NCBI GenBank assembly: GCA_006503475.1 | Contig: RSEH01000133.1 | Location: 62,001 to 126,000, forward strand | Length of the DNA stretch: 64,000 bases | Direction: 5' to 3' | Origin: Stentor roeselii | Taxonomy: Eukaryota; Ciliophora; Heterotrichea; Heterotrichida; Stentoridae | In this document: positions 49,951 through 60,351 of the stretch, piece after piece | Numbering within the stretch: the first letter of the stretch is position 1 | Layout of the letters: each line of letters opens with the position of its first letter | The notes under the pieces: generated by a model | Told to the model about the DNA's origin: nothing | The model's input: only the letters and a program-made list of their open reading frames with translations | Databases searched by the model: none | Position numbers and translations under genes: made by a program

Positions 49951-50934
49951 TTAATTACAACTCCTCATAATCCAAGACACAATCATCTGCGCTTCTTCCC
50001 ATCTGGCTTCCATGCTCCTAGAATTAAGCAGAGTAACAACAACAAACATACATCCCCTAAAAGCGACAGTAAGACAAGGTCCCGCATTATCAGTGACTCC
50101 AGTTTTAATCCCATCGAATCCTTTATAAAGCAGTTTATTAGTATTTTCCCAAAAAACCCTTCTTTTTCCTTCAATTCCCAAAATTTCCGCAGAATAAGCT
50201 TTAGTGGCGACGATTTTACGAAAAGTATGATTTTTCATCGCCAACGAGCTTAATTTGCACACGTCTCTCGCGCAGGAAACGTTTTTCTTGTAAATCAAGC
50301 CGTGGGGATTCGCGAAATAAGTAATTGCCAGACCCATGATCCTCGCGTTTTTGTTCATCTCGCTGATGAAACCTTTCACTGGCTTTGAACTTGAAGGGTA
50401 GAGTAAACGACCGAAGTGCTCTGCTAAAGTCCAGGCTGCGTCGTTTCCTGAAGGCAGCATCAATGCGAAAAGTAAGTCGAAAATGCTTAGCTGGTCACCG
50501 GATTTCAAATCTGCTGATGTCCCTGATATTCCTTCAGATTTTGAGGAAACTTGAACTTTGTTTGATAACTCGGCCAGCCCATCTTCCACAAGTTTGATAC
50601 AAACATAGCATGTCATAATTTTCGTCAAACTGGCGATTTCTTTGATTTCCAGATCCTTATACCCATAAAGAGTTCTGCCAGTATGTCCCTCCACAACACA
50701 CCAACTAGCAGCAGAGACATTAGGACAAGAGCTTCCAAGCATGAGTTTCCTAGACTCCGATGAAGAGCGCTCAGATTTAGGATTAGAAGTCCTCAAACTT
50801 CTAATAGAATTCGAGCGGACATAAGCCGTCGGGTGAGGATAAATCGGTTTTTTATTCGCAATCAAAGATTCAATCAACTTGGTCGAAGGCAGCGGGGGTC
50901 TCGAAGGTTTAAGCAACTGTTTAGGAAAGTCCAT
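49951..50934 (-). CDS. Bacterial-type D,D-carboxypeptidase-like protein (peptidase S11)
   Basis: 327 residues with the three penicillin-binding catalytic motifs in order and at S11 spacing: S102-LT-K105 (ASLTK), S162-G-N164 and K277-T-G279. Bacterial members (DacA/DacF) trim the D-Ala-D-Ala end of peptidoglycan peptides. Here the catalytic domain begins near residue 75, after a disordered head (MDFPKQLLKPSRPPLPS) with no signal peptide, so it is predicted to stay in the cytosol, unlike bacterial homologues. Codon use and leader match neighbours, so this is a domesticated gene and not contamination. Probably acquired by horizontal transfer; bacterial cell-wall digestion or a new substrate are both possible. 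Motifs intact, so active enzyme likely. Confidence 0.9.
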   Translation of the reverse strand: MDFPKQLLKPSRPPLPSTKLIESLIANKKPIYPHPTAYVRSNSIRSLRTSNPKSERSSSESRKLMLGSSCPNVSAASWCVVEGHTGRTLYGYKDLEIKEIASLTKIMTCYVCIKLVEDGLAELSNKVQVSSKSEGISGTSADLKSGDQLSIFDLLFALMLPSGNDAAWTLAEHFGRLLYPSSSKPVKGFISEMNKNARIMGLAITYFANPHGLIYKKNVSCARDVCKLSSLAMKNHTFRKIVATKAYSAEILGIEGKRRVFWENTNKLLYKGFDGIKTGVTDNAGPCLTVAFRGCMFVVVTLLNSRSMEARWEEAQMIVSWIMRSCN

Positions 50935-51060
50935 TTAATTAAATCCTTTAAAGCACTTCGAATTCAAAACATTTCGAATTCGAAGTTTCTCTAATTATGA
51001 TTAAATTCATCTTAGGTTTTAATAGTCTGACATCATCGAAACGCTTTAAAGGCTATAAAA
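50935..51060. promoter_or_regulatory. Divergent promoter with a perfect inverted repeat
   Basis: 126 bp between the S11 gene and the Cys-rich secreted gene. An 11-bp perfect inverted repeat, ACTTCGAATTC (50955-50965) and GAATTCGAAGT (50976-50986), is separated by 10 bp. TATAAAAATG marks the start of the right-hand gene. The repeat could be an operator for both genes. Confidence 0.55.
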
Positions 51061-51993
51061 ATGTTGAGCCTCTTGTTGAGCTTTGTTGTTTTTAGACAAG
51101 CCTCTGCAGCTTGTGATGACTGGTGTCATAGTTGTGTGAATGGGTCTTGTCAACAGTGCAGCTACGGCCATTACCTCAGTGCAGGGTCGTGTCTTCCTTG
51201 CGTTTCTGGATGCAAGACTTGCTCGACTTCTACTGAGTGCAATGTTTGCATTCCTGGGTATTTTAGGAACCTTTTGTTTCAGTGTGTCGCGTGTCCGGAA
51301 GTCTGTAGCACTTGCAATAATAATATCTGTGATAGTTGCATTACTGGGTATCAGATCAGAAATAACATTTGTTGTGCACTTGGGTGTAGAACTTGTGACT
51401 TAACTGGATGTTTCAGCTGTTTTGATGGGTTTTATCAGGATGGGAATACCTGCCTTGCTTGTCCTTCCAAGTGCTTATCCTGCAGCACTTCAGGTTGCAA
51501 TACATGCATTTCAGGGTACACAGCAATAAACGGAGCATGTGTTCAAAGCACTTGCACAGTTTCAAACTGCATAACTTGCAATGGAAATGCATGCATTTCA
51601 TGCAATTCTGGTTTTTATCTAAGTTCAGGAGCCTGCACGTCATGTCCAACGGGGTGCAGTCAATGCACTGGGACCTGGGACTGCAGTGAGTGCATTTCTG
51701 GCTACTCAAAGAAATACGGAGTCTGTTGTCCTAATTCTTGCTCGTCTTGCTCACCTTCTCAAATTTGCTGGACCTGTGAAGAAAACTTTTTCCTTTCAGG
51801 AACGAATTGTGTGAACTGCCCGACTTCCTGCTCTAAATGCTTGAATGGAGTTTGCACAGGGTGTAACTCTGGGTACTTCATTAGTGGAACTTCTTGTTTA
51901 CTGTGTCCAAGCAAATGCTCTGCTTGTGACTCGGGAACTTGGTGTAGTCAATGCAAATCCGGAAATTCTCCTGTTAATGGGCAATGCGCTTAA
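51061..51993 (+). CDS. Secreted Cys-rich (furin-like) repeat protein
   Basis: 310 residues. Signal peptide MLSLLLSFVVFRQASA (1-16). The rest is a chain of Cys-rich units, CxxC..C...C..C..GYYLSSGSC, of the furin-like/growth-factor-receptor type found in large numbers in ciliate surface and secreted proteins. No membrane segment or GPI signal, so it is predicted to be secreted. It shares a 126-bp promoter with the S11 peptidase gene. The chosen ATG is the first after TATAAA and begins the signal peptide. Ends in TAA. Receptor, adhesin or secreted matrix roles are all open. Confidence 0.85.
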   Translation: MLSLLLSFVVFRQASAACDDWCHSCVNGSCQQCSYGHYLSAGSCLPCVSGCKTCSTSTECNVCIPGYFRNLLFQCVACPEVCSTCNNNICDSCITGYQIRNNICCALGCRTCDLTGCFSCFDGFYQDGNTCLACPSKCLSCSTSGCNTCISGYTAINGACVQSTCTVSNCITCNGNACISCNSGFYLSSGACTSCPTGCSQCTGTWDCSECISGYSKKYGVCCPNSCSSCSPSQICWTCEENFFLSGTNCVNCPTSCSKCLNGVCTGCNSGYFISGTSCLLCPSKCSACDSGTWCSQCKSGNSPVNGQCA

Positions 51994-52587
51994 GTTTAAA
52001 TAGGTCAGTTATGGAATGATTTTAGAATTTAGGTTTATGAAATGGGAATTTTAGGCATTGGAAATTTTTTAAGTTTTTTGGAGTTGGAATGGAGAAGTTT
52101 GGATGGAATTTTAGAGGATTTATTTTTTTTGAGATTTTGGATGTTTGGGGTCGTGAAATGTTCAAGGATTTAAAATATTTTGAATTGGATGGATTACCGT
52201 GTTTCTAAAATACTTATTTTTTTAATTCGAGGTTGTAGTAAAGCTACTTGTCACTAATGTAAGTAAATAACTGATGATTTCTTTATGGTAAAAATTATTT
52301 TAAGTTAAAATTATCTGATTATTTTTAAATTGTAGGAAAACTTAATTATTCTTCTTGAAGAAGTAAAATTAAACTACTTAAAATTGATTTCTCTATTATT
52401 CTTAAACCTCTATCAAATAATCAGTAGATAAATCCCTCTTCCAATAATCATCTTTCAACCCAAAATTTTCATCTTTCAAAAAAATTATAAACTAATTTAA
52501 ACCAAATCCCAAATAATTCCTTCTAAAAATCCCAAAACAATAACCCTTACAAAAAAAACCTTAAAACCCCTTAAAATACCTAAAATA
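51994..52587. other. Spacer with skew switch between + genes
   Basis: About 590 bp. The left third, following the secreted gene, is G/T-rich and C-poor; the right third (52480-52587) is A/C-rich and almost without G, before the next start. No gene or repeat seen. Confidence 0.6.
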
Positions 52588-54438
52588 ATGGAAAAAAATT
52601 CCAAAAAACCCAGAACTCGTTCAGAATTAAACCTATCAGCAACGCTTCCATTTCAAAACCAATCCGCGAACCTATCAATTCCAAAAGAAACCTGCGAGAG
52701 TCTTTTCACACTAAAGCAAAAAGCAATCCAAACAAAAGGTCCAGCCCTTCAAAAATACAAGCAACTCTTATCTCAAAACCTGATAAACCTGATCCTCAGT
52801 CCAGACTCGCCACGTCCAGGGAAGTCGTCGAAGCCAATGCAAGCGAAAATCGTTTTAAAGGCTCAAAAAGACGCAGAAGCCGATCTTCGTGCACTTGTGA
52901 CGCCTTCAGATAGTGAACCAGGTCCGATTCCTTGTGAGTTGTCAAGTTTCAAGTTTATTTGTGAGCTGAACTCTTTGAAGCCTCTTCCTCTTCAAATTCC
53001 AGAAACGTTTATTTTCGGTCACGGCTTCGAAAGTCCAGCTTTTCTTTACAACGACGCGAAAGGCATTCAGGTGATTTCAAAGTTAAACACGAAAAGTTCT
53101 TCTTTACTTTCGTTGATTTTTGCTAAAATGATGAAAAACAAGGCGAGAACAGTGCCGCCCATCGTCATTTCTCGCACTTACAACTCGTTTTTCAATAAAA
53201 TCCTTCTTCGGTTGAAAGACTTGAAGCCTGAAGTGAGAAATGGGTTTAAAAGAGAGACTTGCATTCAAAGGTACGTTGTTTCTAAAGGAAACATGACTAG
53301 CAAGGTAAGAGTCGTGTTTAAAGATGACCAAGTCAGAGTTTTTCGTATCACGAATCGGATTAGGTGTGATAAACAGTCTCTTGAAGAAGAGGTTTCAGTC
53401 AAACTTCCGAAAATTTTGTTGGAAAAGAAGGAAAAGCCGAGGATTTCTACAAAAGCTAGCTTTTCGTCGAATAAAGACCCTCATGAGCACTCTTTAGCGG
53501 AGTTCTTGGCAGGCATCTCGGCGGAAAATGTGCCGGAAGATTTGGAGTTTCTTATCAGTTGTTTGAAGAAATTTGATGAGAAAAGCTTTGAAGATGACTC
53601 AGATATTCATGATGAAGTCAACAGTCTCAGCTTTTCAAATCAATTACGAAAAATGTTCTGTACTTATTCAAGTAACTCTCAAGATACGATGATCACTGAG
53701 CTTAAATCTTTAAACAACTTCAAAAAATTAACTCAAACTTTTCTTACATTGAAAGACTCAATTAATTCACTTGTTTTGTTAAAGCAAAATAAAAAAATCT
53801 CTAATTTTATCTGTGATTTCTTTGAAGATTCCTGTAAAAATCTTTACTTTTCACAGATAAAGTACTGTAAATGTGTTGAAAGTCTTCATATTCCTCTTAA
53901 AATAGTGATGAAAAAAAACAAGCACTCTTTCAAGTGCCCTGGAAAGTACTGCAATTCGAGTGTTAACTCAAATCAAGTCGAGGTCTTCGCTGAAAGTATT
54001 TTAATGCCGAGTAAAAAAGTCTTTCCTAAAAAATGCAAAATTCTTGTTGGGACTATTTCAGATGAGAAGTTCGAGTCTGCTGATAATATGCAGAAGTTGA
54101 ATCCGAGACTCTTTGAAAGGACTCAGGTTTGTAAGAATTGTTTTCAGGTCTATTCTGAAAAACTTGCTCAAGGCTCTGATTGTAAAAAAAGTTTAAAACA
54201 AACTCAGGGAAGTGCTGAATTTGATGAGATTTTTCATGATGAACCTCGAGTTAATATCAGGAAAAATTTCAGTTATATGGGAAAACTTGGGGTTAAATTG
54301 TTTACTTTTACTAAACAGCAGATGATGAAGAAGGAAAAGAGTTTTAAGGTTGTTAGGCAGAAGAAGGCTGTTAGCTTTTTTGATGAGATGAGGGAGGATA
54401 TTGATCAGTTTTTGAAGTTTGAAGAGTTTGTGGAATAA
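52588..54438 (+). CDS. Unrecognised 616-residue protein with Cys pairs
   Basis: No family recognised. The protein is basic and largely soluble. The region 130-280 has mixed alpha/beta character, and the C-terminal third has Cys pairs that could bind zinc: CKCVESL near 430, FKCPGKYC near 452 and VCKNCFQVY near 514. The last of these, VCxNCxxVY, is a motif I have seen in ciliate proteins without a known function. No signal peptide or membrane segment. The gene starts C-rich and ends G-rich on its own strand, like other genes here. Ends in TAA. Confidence 0.65.
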   Translation: MEKNSKKPRTRSELNLSATLPFQNQSANLSIPKETCESLFTLKQKAIQTKGPALQKYKQLLSQNLINLILSPDSPRPGKSSKPMQAKIVLKAQKDAEADLRALVTPSDSEPGPIPCELSSFKFICELNSLKPLPLQIPETFIFGHGFESPAFLYNDAKGIQVISKLNTKSSSLLSLIFAKMMKNKARTVPPIVISRTYNSFFNKILLRLKDLKPEVRNGFKRETCIQRYVVSKGNMTSKVRVVFKDDQVRVFRITNRIRCDKQSLEEEVSVKLPKILLEKKEKPRISTKASFSSNKDPHEHSLAEFLAGISAENVPEDLEFLISCLKKFDEKSFEDDSDIHDEVNSLSFSNQLRKMFCTYSSNSQDTMITELKSLNNFKKLTQTFLTLKDSINSLVLLKQNKKISNFICDFFEDSCKNLYFSQIKYCKCVESLHIPLKIVMKKNKHSFKCPGKYCNSSVNSNQVEVFAESILMPSKKVFPKKCKILVGTISDEKFESADNMQKLNPRLFERTQVCKNCFQVYSEKLAQGSDCKKSLKQTQGSAEFDEIFHDEPRVNIRKNFSYMGKLGVKLFTFTKQQMMKKEKSFKVVRQKKAVSFFDEMREDIDQFLKFEEFVE

Positions 54439-54837
54439 TAAAAGATTTTTAAGAATTTTTAAGATTTTAGAGTTAGTTTAAAAGATTAGAGTTTAGTTTA
54501 TGATTTTAAGGGTTTTCTTCATTTTATAATTTCAAATAGTTTTGTTGGATGATTAATCATCATAAAAATGATGAAATGAAACTTTTGTTTTAATCTTCAT
54601 TATTGAATTATTTACTTTGATATTATCATATAAAGATAATTGGATTGATCTGATTAAATAAAATGATTTTAATTAGTGTCAGTCTTTAAGAAAGTTAATC
54701 TCATTATTTTCCTAAGAATTGTCGAATAATTATCCTAAAACACTTCTTATCTCCAACAACTCATAAAAGCCTCTAAAGTTAAAAAAACCTCAAAAAAATC
54801 CACCGACCAAATAATCCCAACCCACTCCAATAAAAAA
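54439..54837. other. Intergenic spacer
   Basis: About 400 bp, G-rich at the left end (3' of the previous gene), A/C-rich near the right end (5' of the next). AT-rich in between. No gene, repeat or structure recognised. Confidence 0.6.
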
Positions 54838-55866
54838 ATGGAAAAAGATGCTCAAAAGATAGTCTCATCAAGCAAAAAACTTCTCTTCAAACTAAACTCA
54901 ACAACCTTATACTCAACCGATCTAGACTCAGTAGAGCCATTATCCCAAGAGACATTTTCAGACCTGATCCAAACCTTTATCTCAAGTAAAAAGCAGAGCA
55001 TCATAGCAGTAGTAAAAAGTCGAGATTCAGAGCAACTAGACCAATACTTCAGTTTTTTTTTCAACGCGTATCAACTAAACAAGCTTCTCTTCAAACTAAA
55101 GAATTCCCGAGACCTAATCAGCCGCCACGACCGGCAGCATCCTTTTTCAGTGATCAACCCTTTGACCAACACCCTGATCATCGGGGAAGTCGAGTACTTC
55201 ATCGTCAACCCTTCCAAGGACATTGAAAAAACTTCTGAAGACGATTTCTTAGAAGCCACCTTGATCGGCACTGACTTGACTTACGTCACCAGTGAAAAGT
55301 TAAGAGAAGTCTTTAAAAGTAATGCTTTGAGACCTGAAGACCTGATTTTTCCTACTTTTCAAGGACTTTTTGAAGGGTTTTTACCTGGACCTCCTAATTT
55401 AGAAGAGATTCAAAGAGATTTTGAAGAAAATCGAGATGTCTTGTTGGCACAGGTCAGAGTACCTTTTAAAAAAGCTGCTTTTTTTGGAGTTGTTTTTGTG
55501 TTTTTTAATGCGATTCTTGGAATTGTTTTGGTTATGGCAGGTAAAAAGTTTGTTGCTGCCAGTTATGGGAAGATTAGCAGGTTTAGTCCTAGTGAAGTTT
55601 GTCAGATTTGTTGTTTGACTTGTGCTTGCTTTTTTTTTGATAGGTATGTGAAAAAGTTGTTTAAGGAAAATGAAGAACGAGCTGTTTTGCATGGAAAAAT
55701 TATCAGCTGGGTCTGTCTTGGAGGGGCTATTGGGTTGACTTATACGACTGATAGTGTTGTTATTATGATGAGTTGCACTGGGATGCTTGCTGGGTTTACT
55801 GTTTTTTATCATACCTTTGCATTTATTATGTTTTTGGTCTTTCATTCGAAGAAGAGATTAGTTTAA
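54838..55866 (+). CDS. Polytopic membrane protein, C-terminal membrane domain
   Basis: 342 residues. The N-terminal 210 are soluble, mixed alpha/beta, with LTNTLIIGEVEYFIV near 110. The C-terminal part has about four membrane segments: 213-235 (FFGVVFVFFNAILGIVLVMA), 250-268 (Cys-rich), 282-305 and 312-336. No signal peptide, so the soluble head faces the cytosol. It ends with a basic KKRLV, a possible ER-retrieval dilysine. No family recognised. Starts in a C-rich leader, and the coding sequence becomes G/T-rich towards its end. Ends in TAA. Confidence 0.65.
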   Translation: MEKDAQKIVSSSKKLLFKLNSTTLYSTDLDSVEPLSQETFSDLIQTFISSKKQSIIAVVKSRDSEQLDQYFSFFFNAYQLNKLLFKLKNSRDLISRHDRQHPFSVINPLTNTLIIGEVEYFIVNPSKDIEKTSEDDFLEATLIGTDLTYVTSEKLREVFKSNALRPEDLIFPTFQGLFEGFLPGPPNLEEIQRDFEENRDVLLAQVRVPFKKAAFFGVVFVFFNAILGIVLVMAGKKFVAASYGKISRFSPSEVCQICCLTCACFFFDRYVKKLFKENEERAVLHGKIISWVCLGGAIGLTYTTDSVVIMMSCTGMLAGFTVFYHTFAFIMFLVFHSKKRLV

Positions 55867-58293
55867 GGTTGTTAGGATAAATATTTGATGTCTAGGATAA
55901 ATTTTTATTTGGATGATATTCGCAGTGTATAAGCAAAGCTGATATTAATTATAGCGCATCATCGGGAAACTTATAATATTATTTAGATATTCATTAGGTA
56001 ATTTAGTAATGTAGCTCTATAATGAATCAATTATTATTACAGGTCGTGCTTATTATTGGCTTATTTTAACTCTAGCTTAGTTTTTTATCTTATTAATAAG
56101 GCTTGCTGCTTCCAAACGGGTCTATTCAGATCATCGAAAACAAGAAAACCTCTGCGAGCTTTCCCAAAGCGATAGCCTTGCACCTTAAAAGCTTGAAAAC
56201 GTTTATCTCATAACTAAATTTCTTTTAGTCTTGCTCATTGAAACACAAAGCCCTTCCTGTCGCTTCGTTTCTAGTTACAAGAGAACCTCGAATTATTTTG
56301 TAAGTAGGAAGAGATTCAGAAAGAACTCGCTTATTCTTCAGGAAGTATTGTGATATGAGATGTAATGGAAAAATAATGGGATATAATCAATATCAAATTA
56401 TAAAGGTTTGCTAAATGCTAGTGCGATTAAAAGTGAAATTTAACACCAAATTAAATACACCGAAGTTTCAATTAAAAATTTATTGGTAACTTAGGTTTTC
56501 TTTGTGAACTTTTATTAATTTAAAGTGATAATAAACAAGATCAAATATTTTGATTTGTTTAACAGTATTAGTAAGATAAATCTTGATCGAGAATTTGTAA
56601 TTTATATAAATTAACTTGATTATTTGATATGATTACATAATATTATAAGATATCATGATTGCAAACTTAATGAATTTTAAAATATTCTAGGTAACCGATA
56701 GTCTTTGAGGTTTTTTTGTATAAGATTAAAACTTGATTTAAAAATGTGAATTTATTTTTTCTGGAAAAACTAGACATATAAACACTGCAAATACTTCTCA
56801 TGCATTAATCAAATTAATCCTGCTCTTCATAAACAATTTTGAAAGATTATAATAAATCTTCAGAATTATCTTATAAAAAACTTTTTATTAAAGTATAACT
56901 AAGTTATAAGTGTTAATCCAAATCATTACTTTAAAATCTTTTCAACTATTGGATCTCAAACTTAATAACTTATTATGTGATTGAAATAGATGGTGAAAAA
57001 TTTATCATGTTTCTAGAATGAGTTCATGAAATAGGCTACTTTATAATAAAATTGAAACTTTTCCTCATTCTTTCAACTTCTTAGAGTTGTATAATAAAGT
57101 TTCCCTTCTTGATTCATAAATCTTTGAATGCATCTAAATTAAACTACTCCAAACTTAAAATTTTCTTGAATTTTTCAAATTACCATCAGTCCCAAATATC
57201 AATCGATTTAAATTTACACAAGGATTAATGATACAAAACATTTATATCATAATGACATCTTGGTAATTAAGTGAAAGTTAAACACTTTTTTAATTATTTT
57301 GTATGATACTTCAATTACTTCGCTTAAGTTTTTTCAGTGATGAACTGGCTAACTTCTATGTATTGTGTGCTCTGGAACAGCAGAAGAATCTTTGAATAAT
57401 TTAAGCGAGAGGTACTTAGAAGACTGATAAGATTTTAAACTAATAAGAAGTCAACATCTATCAATCCAAGTTGCTTTAGCGTCAGTCAATTTGAGCTATT
57501 CAGCACATTGTCTTTGATTAAACATTTGCCTAGCCCTGTAACTAATCCGGTCTCAACTCTTATTAATAAATCCAAGAATTCAAATCTTTTCTTTCATTCC
57601 AAAAAAACTAAAATTTTAACTAACAAGAAAATCACTGATTAAGACTATCTCTTCTTTGATACAGGCACACTTCATTTCAATTCGCAAGCCATCAGAATTT
57701 ATTTAACCTAAGAAAAATCTCATCAAATAGTTCAGACATATTAGTAAAGTAAATCATATATTGAATATTTATATTTTTATCATAATTACTTACCATATCC
57801 TCAAAAATGCAGGTTTAACCTCGAAATATTGTATAATTTGAAAAGATTTTCAGGAATAAAAGTTTTTTAATCTTACTTTTAATATTAGTCTGGTCAAAAC
57901 AGTGCTGCCCTTTCAAAATTTTATTCTGATCGGAAATTCATCAATACAATCATGAGAATGATCCTACTAGTGCTTTTGAGTCCATCTGAAATAGCATAAG
58001 TTAATAAAAATAAAACAAAAATATATATTTAGCTTTTGAAGTTTTGGCAACTTTACCTGTGAAAGGTTAAAAACCTTTGTACTGACCTCAAAGTTTGCAT
58101 CCATCATCTTAATAAAAATATATAAAATAAACTATTCTAGAAATAGAATCCTGAAGACTTAGCTTGTTGGCTTTAGGGTAAATGATGACTTTTCCCCTAA
58201 ATCATAATTCTAATAATTATTCCGAATATTAATCACGTAAATGTCTACAATTTTAACTATAAATAGTTCAGATTTAATATAGGATTTATAATT
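55867..58293. other. Gene-poor region with decayed coding sequence
   Basis: 2.4 kb without an intact gene. Minus-strand 56092-56340 reads as protein-like in one frame with a TAA and a TGA in it (pieces SLPTYKIIRGSLVTRNEATG and KAIALGKLAEVFLFSM). The + frame near 57435-57640 is open for nearly 70 codons without ATG (KSTSINPSCFSVSQF...). No family could be recognised. No tRNA seen. The rest is AT-rich. Confidence 0.5.
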
Positions 58294-60351
58294 ATGAATT
58301 GTGAGTTATGCTCTGAGAATGCTACGTTTTTTTGCTCTTGCACTACAGTTTACTTATGTCAGGCACACATCGGCGGGCACTTAATGATTGAAGCTGAACA
58401 CCAAATGAGCAGGCTTAGTCTTATTCTTAACCCCACTGAAGACTCAATCCTTATCGAAGAAATTAAGACCAGATCGAAATTCTTAAAAGAACTGAAAAAA
58501 AAAATCCTATTGGAATCTGAAAGACTTTTACTTTATATACGTAAAAAGACCAATGAGTCCTTAAGAAAAATTGATGAAGAAATTATATATTACCAAGGTC
58601 TCATTAAAACAAAAGTATTTGAAAAATCAATGGTCGAATCAATTAAAAACATTATGAAAACGAAAATTGTGAATCAGGATGTGTCATCTGAAAACATTTT
58701 CAAAGAAGTAGATAAATATTTTCTAAAAAAGGGTTACTTCATTAATACTGACTACTCTAAAGATAAGAGGTTCTTGTTCAAGAAGTTTATCCAAACTCAT
58801 TGCGGAAGCTGCAGAGCTCTCTCCGTTTCTGAAAACGGAGAAATAGCCCTAACAGGCTCTGACGATTCCACAGTAAGAGTTTGGAATATAAAAAAAAATC
58901 AACTTGTTTTTAGTTTTTATGACCACTTTTCATGTGTGCAAACTGTCAGTATTTCAAAAGATGGTAGTTTAGGATTGAGCGGAGGATTAGATCGTCAAAT
59001 CATTCTTTTCGATCTAAGGTTAAACACCTTGGTTAAAAAATTTCAAGAAGTTGATGCAGCTATTTCGTCTCTAACATTCAGTAAGGACGAAAGTTTTTGT
59101 TTTATTTCTACAATAAGACCCAATGTGCTGATATTAAAACGAGATACATTTAATTTGATGTATAAAATAAACTCAGCTGAAATAATCTATGCAATAAGTA
59201 ATATATCAAAGATCGAACTACTATTTACATCTAGGCACATCGTTGAGAAATTTAATATAAAGACACTCAAAATAACTTGCAAGAAAACTGTATCATCAAA
59301 ATCAATCCTCTCTATGGCAATTTCATCTGCAACGAATTTTGTATCTTTCGGTAGTGAGGACGGAATCGTTAAGATTTATTATATTTCATTAGTGTTATAT
59401 TCAACTTATGACTACCACAGTTTGCCAGTAACAGCCCTTGCATTCACCTCTGATAGTAAGTTCGCACTATCAGGAGGCACTGACGGAACGATTTGCATTT
59501 ATGATATTACCAATCAAATATGCATTCAAACCATGTCCTATCATCAAGATGCTATATTCGGACTCCATTCAAATGACAACATAGTTTTATCGGTCTCTCG
59601 TGAAGGTCTACTCGGGATAAGTGACCTTAATTCGGGAAAACTGAAAAATTTCTTGTCTCTAAAGCCATTTAACGTCGGTTTTACACAAATGAAGGGAAAG
59701 TATATTGCCTTTGGAAGTCTGAACAATGTGATAGTTTTTGAGTCTTCAGGTAAAGAAATTGAATTTCTAGGTCATGTCGACCATGTTTTCCTCGTGGCTC
59801 TGTCGACTTCGAATTCTTTTTTAGTGAGTGGTTCAAGAGGAAACATCAAGAATCTCCTTATATGGGACTTTAAGTCTCAGAAAATAACGAAAGACCTTAC
59901 ACTACATAATGGTTCTGTTTTCGCACTTGACATCTCATTTGATGAAATAAATTTAATCTCCGGGGATTATTACGGAGAACTTATTTATTGGAGTTTAACT
60001 GATTATTCAGTGATACATAAATTTCAAGCTCATCAATCTAAAATCTTTTCAGTAAAATTGTTGAAAAATAAAAGTCGAGCCGTGACTGGAGGCAATGATT
60101 GTGAAATCATGATTTGGAACATGATTGATGCACAGCTTGAGTCAAAAGTTTCATGTCACAAAAATCCTATCATGAAAATTTGTCTAACAGCTGATGAAAG
60201 ATTTGTTGTTTCGGGAGGTGGAGCGAGTGGTGTTCGTGTGGTTGACATGGAGACCTTAGAAGAAGACTCTGGCTTAAAAACAAGAGAAGAGCTTCTTAAT
60301 TTTTTGGACAAAGAAAATATTTTTCTAGAGATGATCCAATATATTCATTAG
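58294..60351 (+). CDS. B-box-like zinc finger / coiled coil / WD40 protein
   Basis: 685 residues. The N-terminal 30 form a B-box-like finger, C3-x2-C6-x7-C14-x-C16 then CxxH and HL (MNCELCSENATFFCSCTTVYLCQAH). A helical coil follows (about 50-155). The rest is about ten WD40 repeats (first: ALTGSDDSTVRVWNIKKNQL near 186; last near 625). It is a scaffold with no enzyme motif. The adjacent minus-strand gene has the same finger and coil but kelch repeats, so both belong to one expanded family. ATG follows TATAATT. Ends in TAG. Confidence 0.85.
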   Translation: MNCELCSENATFFCSCTTVYLCQAHIGGHLMIEAEHQMSRLSLILNPTEDSILIEEIKTRSKFLKELKKKILLESERLLLYIRKKTNESLRKIDEEIIYYQGLIKTKVFEKSMVESIKNIMKTKIVNQDVSSENIFKEVDKYFLKKGYFINTDYSKDKRFLFKKFIQTHCGSCRALSVSENGEIALTGSDDSTVRVWNIKKNQLVFSFYDHFSCVQTVSISKDGSLGLSGGLDRQIILFDLRLNTLVKKFQEVDAAISSLTFSKDESFCFISTIRPNVLILKRDTFNLMYKINSAEIIYAISNISKIELLFTSRHIVEKFNIKTLKITCKKTVSSKSILSMAISSATNFVSFGSEDGIVKIYYISLVLYSTYDYHSLPVTALAFTSDSKFALSGGTDGTICIYDITNQICIQTMSYHQDAIFGLHSNDNIVLSVSREGLLGISDLNSGKLKNFLSLKPFNVGFTQMKGKYIAFGSLNNVIVFESSGKEIEFLGHVDHVFLVALSTSNSFLVSGSRGNIKNLLIWDFKSQKITKDLTLHNGSVFALDISFDEINLISGDYYGELIYWSLTDYSVIHKFQAHQSKIFSVKLLKNKSRAVTGGNDCEIMIWNMIDAQLESKVSCHKNPIMKICLTADERFVVSGGGASGVRVVDMETLEEDSGLKTREELLNFLDKENIFLEMIQYIH

